From Pagrus major (lineage: Eukaryota > Chordata > Actinopteri > Spariformes > Sparidae): 64,000 nt of DNA. The number at the start of each line of letters is the position of its first letter. The stretch's first letter is position 1. Below, in pieces: positions 63,702 to 64,000 of the stretch. Under the pieces are notes generated by a model that saw only the letters and a list, made by a program, of their open reading frames with translations, was not told the DNA's origin and ran no database searches. The stretch is from NCBI RefSeq assembly GCF_040436345.1, contig NC_133230.1, positions 22,144,197-22,208,196 on the forward strand, in the 5' to 3' direction. A program made the translations under genes and the position numbers.

Positions 63702-64000
63702 ATCGGGGCAGGAGAAGGCCAGGAGAAGGCCAGCCTTTCCTTGACTCAGGAATTACTCCAGTATCAACACAAGCTGATAGACTGACACATGGAGAAGAGT
63801 TACGAGAGCACACTTGCTTTCGGATGTTAACACAGCAGCCATAAACGGTTGTACTTTAAATGAGACGTTTCAGCACAAAGGAGTAGTAGAAAGCAAGTGT
63901 TTTATTCTGCACTGAACCAGTTATGCAAAAACAGAACAGCATAGCCACTGAGGCAGCTGGGAATTAAATGAAACATCACCTTGTGTTAACAGAAGATAAT

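Larger units (their letters stand above)
51255..64000 (-). other. asap2: Presumed asap2 first intron, running off the right edge
   Basis: No exon matching the expected N-terminal coding segment (about 42 residues ending before ALDVDR) was found on the minus strand. The stretch is therefore read as intron of at least 12.7 kb. It contains the (AC)43 tract at 52735, an A17 run at 53964-53980, a (CAT)n run near 56431, a dispersed-repeat copy at 57345 and a G18 run at 63684. Short open frames are scattered through it but none has splice sites or family motifs I recognise. Enhancers are plausible but not visible by eye. Confidence 0.55.

Overview
This window is nuclear DNA from a ray-finned fish, most likely a percomorph. 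It has split vertebrate genes with GT-AG introns, short introns in the housekeeping genes, abundant CA/GT microsatellites and several teleost-type interspersed repeats. The proteins resemble their human orthologues along their whole length. The species assignment is inference. I found no bacterial, viral or CRISPR features.

Layout, left to right. (1) 121-716, minus strand: the first three coding exons of iah1, a GDSL/SGNH-type esterase, running off the left edge. (2) 1643-2671, plus strand: an intronless J-domain gene, dnajc30-like, head-to-head with iah1. (3) 4146-8970, minus strand: complete cpsf3, 18 coding exons, 690 residues, the pre-mRNA 3'-end endonuclease. (4) 11000-12464, plus strand: complete itgb1bp1 (ICAP-1), six coding exons, 198 residues, head-to-head with cpsf3. 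(5) 15582-51254, minus strand: asap2, 27 coding exons and 938 residues in the window. The N-terminal coding exon (about 42 residues in human) was not found and probably lies beyond the right edge, so 51255-64000 is read as first-intron sequence. In both complete multi-exon genes and in asap2 the splice phases agree at every junction and the CDS lengths divide by three.

The order iah1, cpsf3, itgb1bp1, asap2 matches the human 2p25.1 block. The exception is dnajc30, which sits in the Williams-Beuren region on chromosome 7 in human. Two head-to-head promoters (iah1/dnajc30 and cpsf3/itgb1bp1) each carry an ETS-type ACTTCCGG site. Two pairs are tail-to-tail (dnajc30/cpsf3 and itgb1bp1/asap2). Functionally, itgb1bp1 (integrin beta1 tail, KRIT1) and asap2 (Arf GTPase activation, focal adhesions) both act at adhesion sites. 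cpsf3 is a general mRNA-processing gene.

The rest is intron and intergenic DNA with decayed mobile elements: a LINE-1-type ORF2 remnant, several terminal-inverted-repeat elements, a foldback element, two neighbouring tRNA-type SINEs and a dispersed family present in about five copies in asap2 introns. No clearly new system is visible. The points most worth checking are a same-frame membrane-segment ORF directly after the asap2 stop codon, complementary CA/GT tracts flanking three asap2 exons that total a multiple of three, and an unrecognised exon-like ORF upstream of itgb1bp1.
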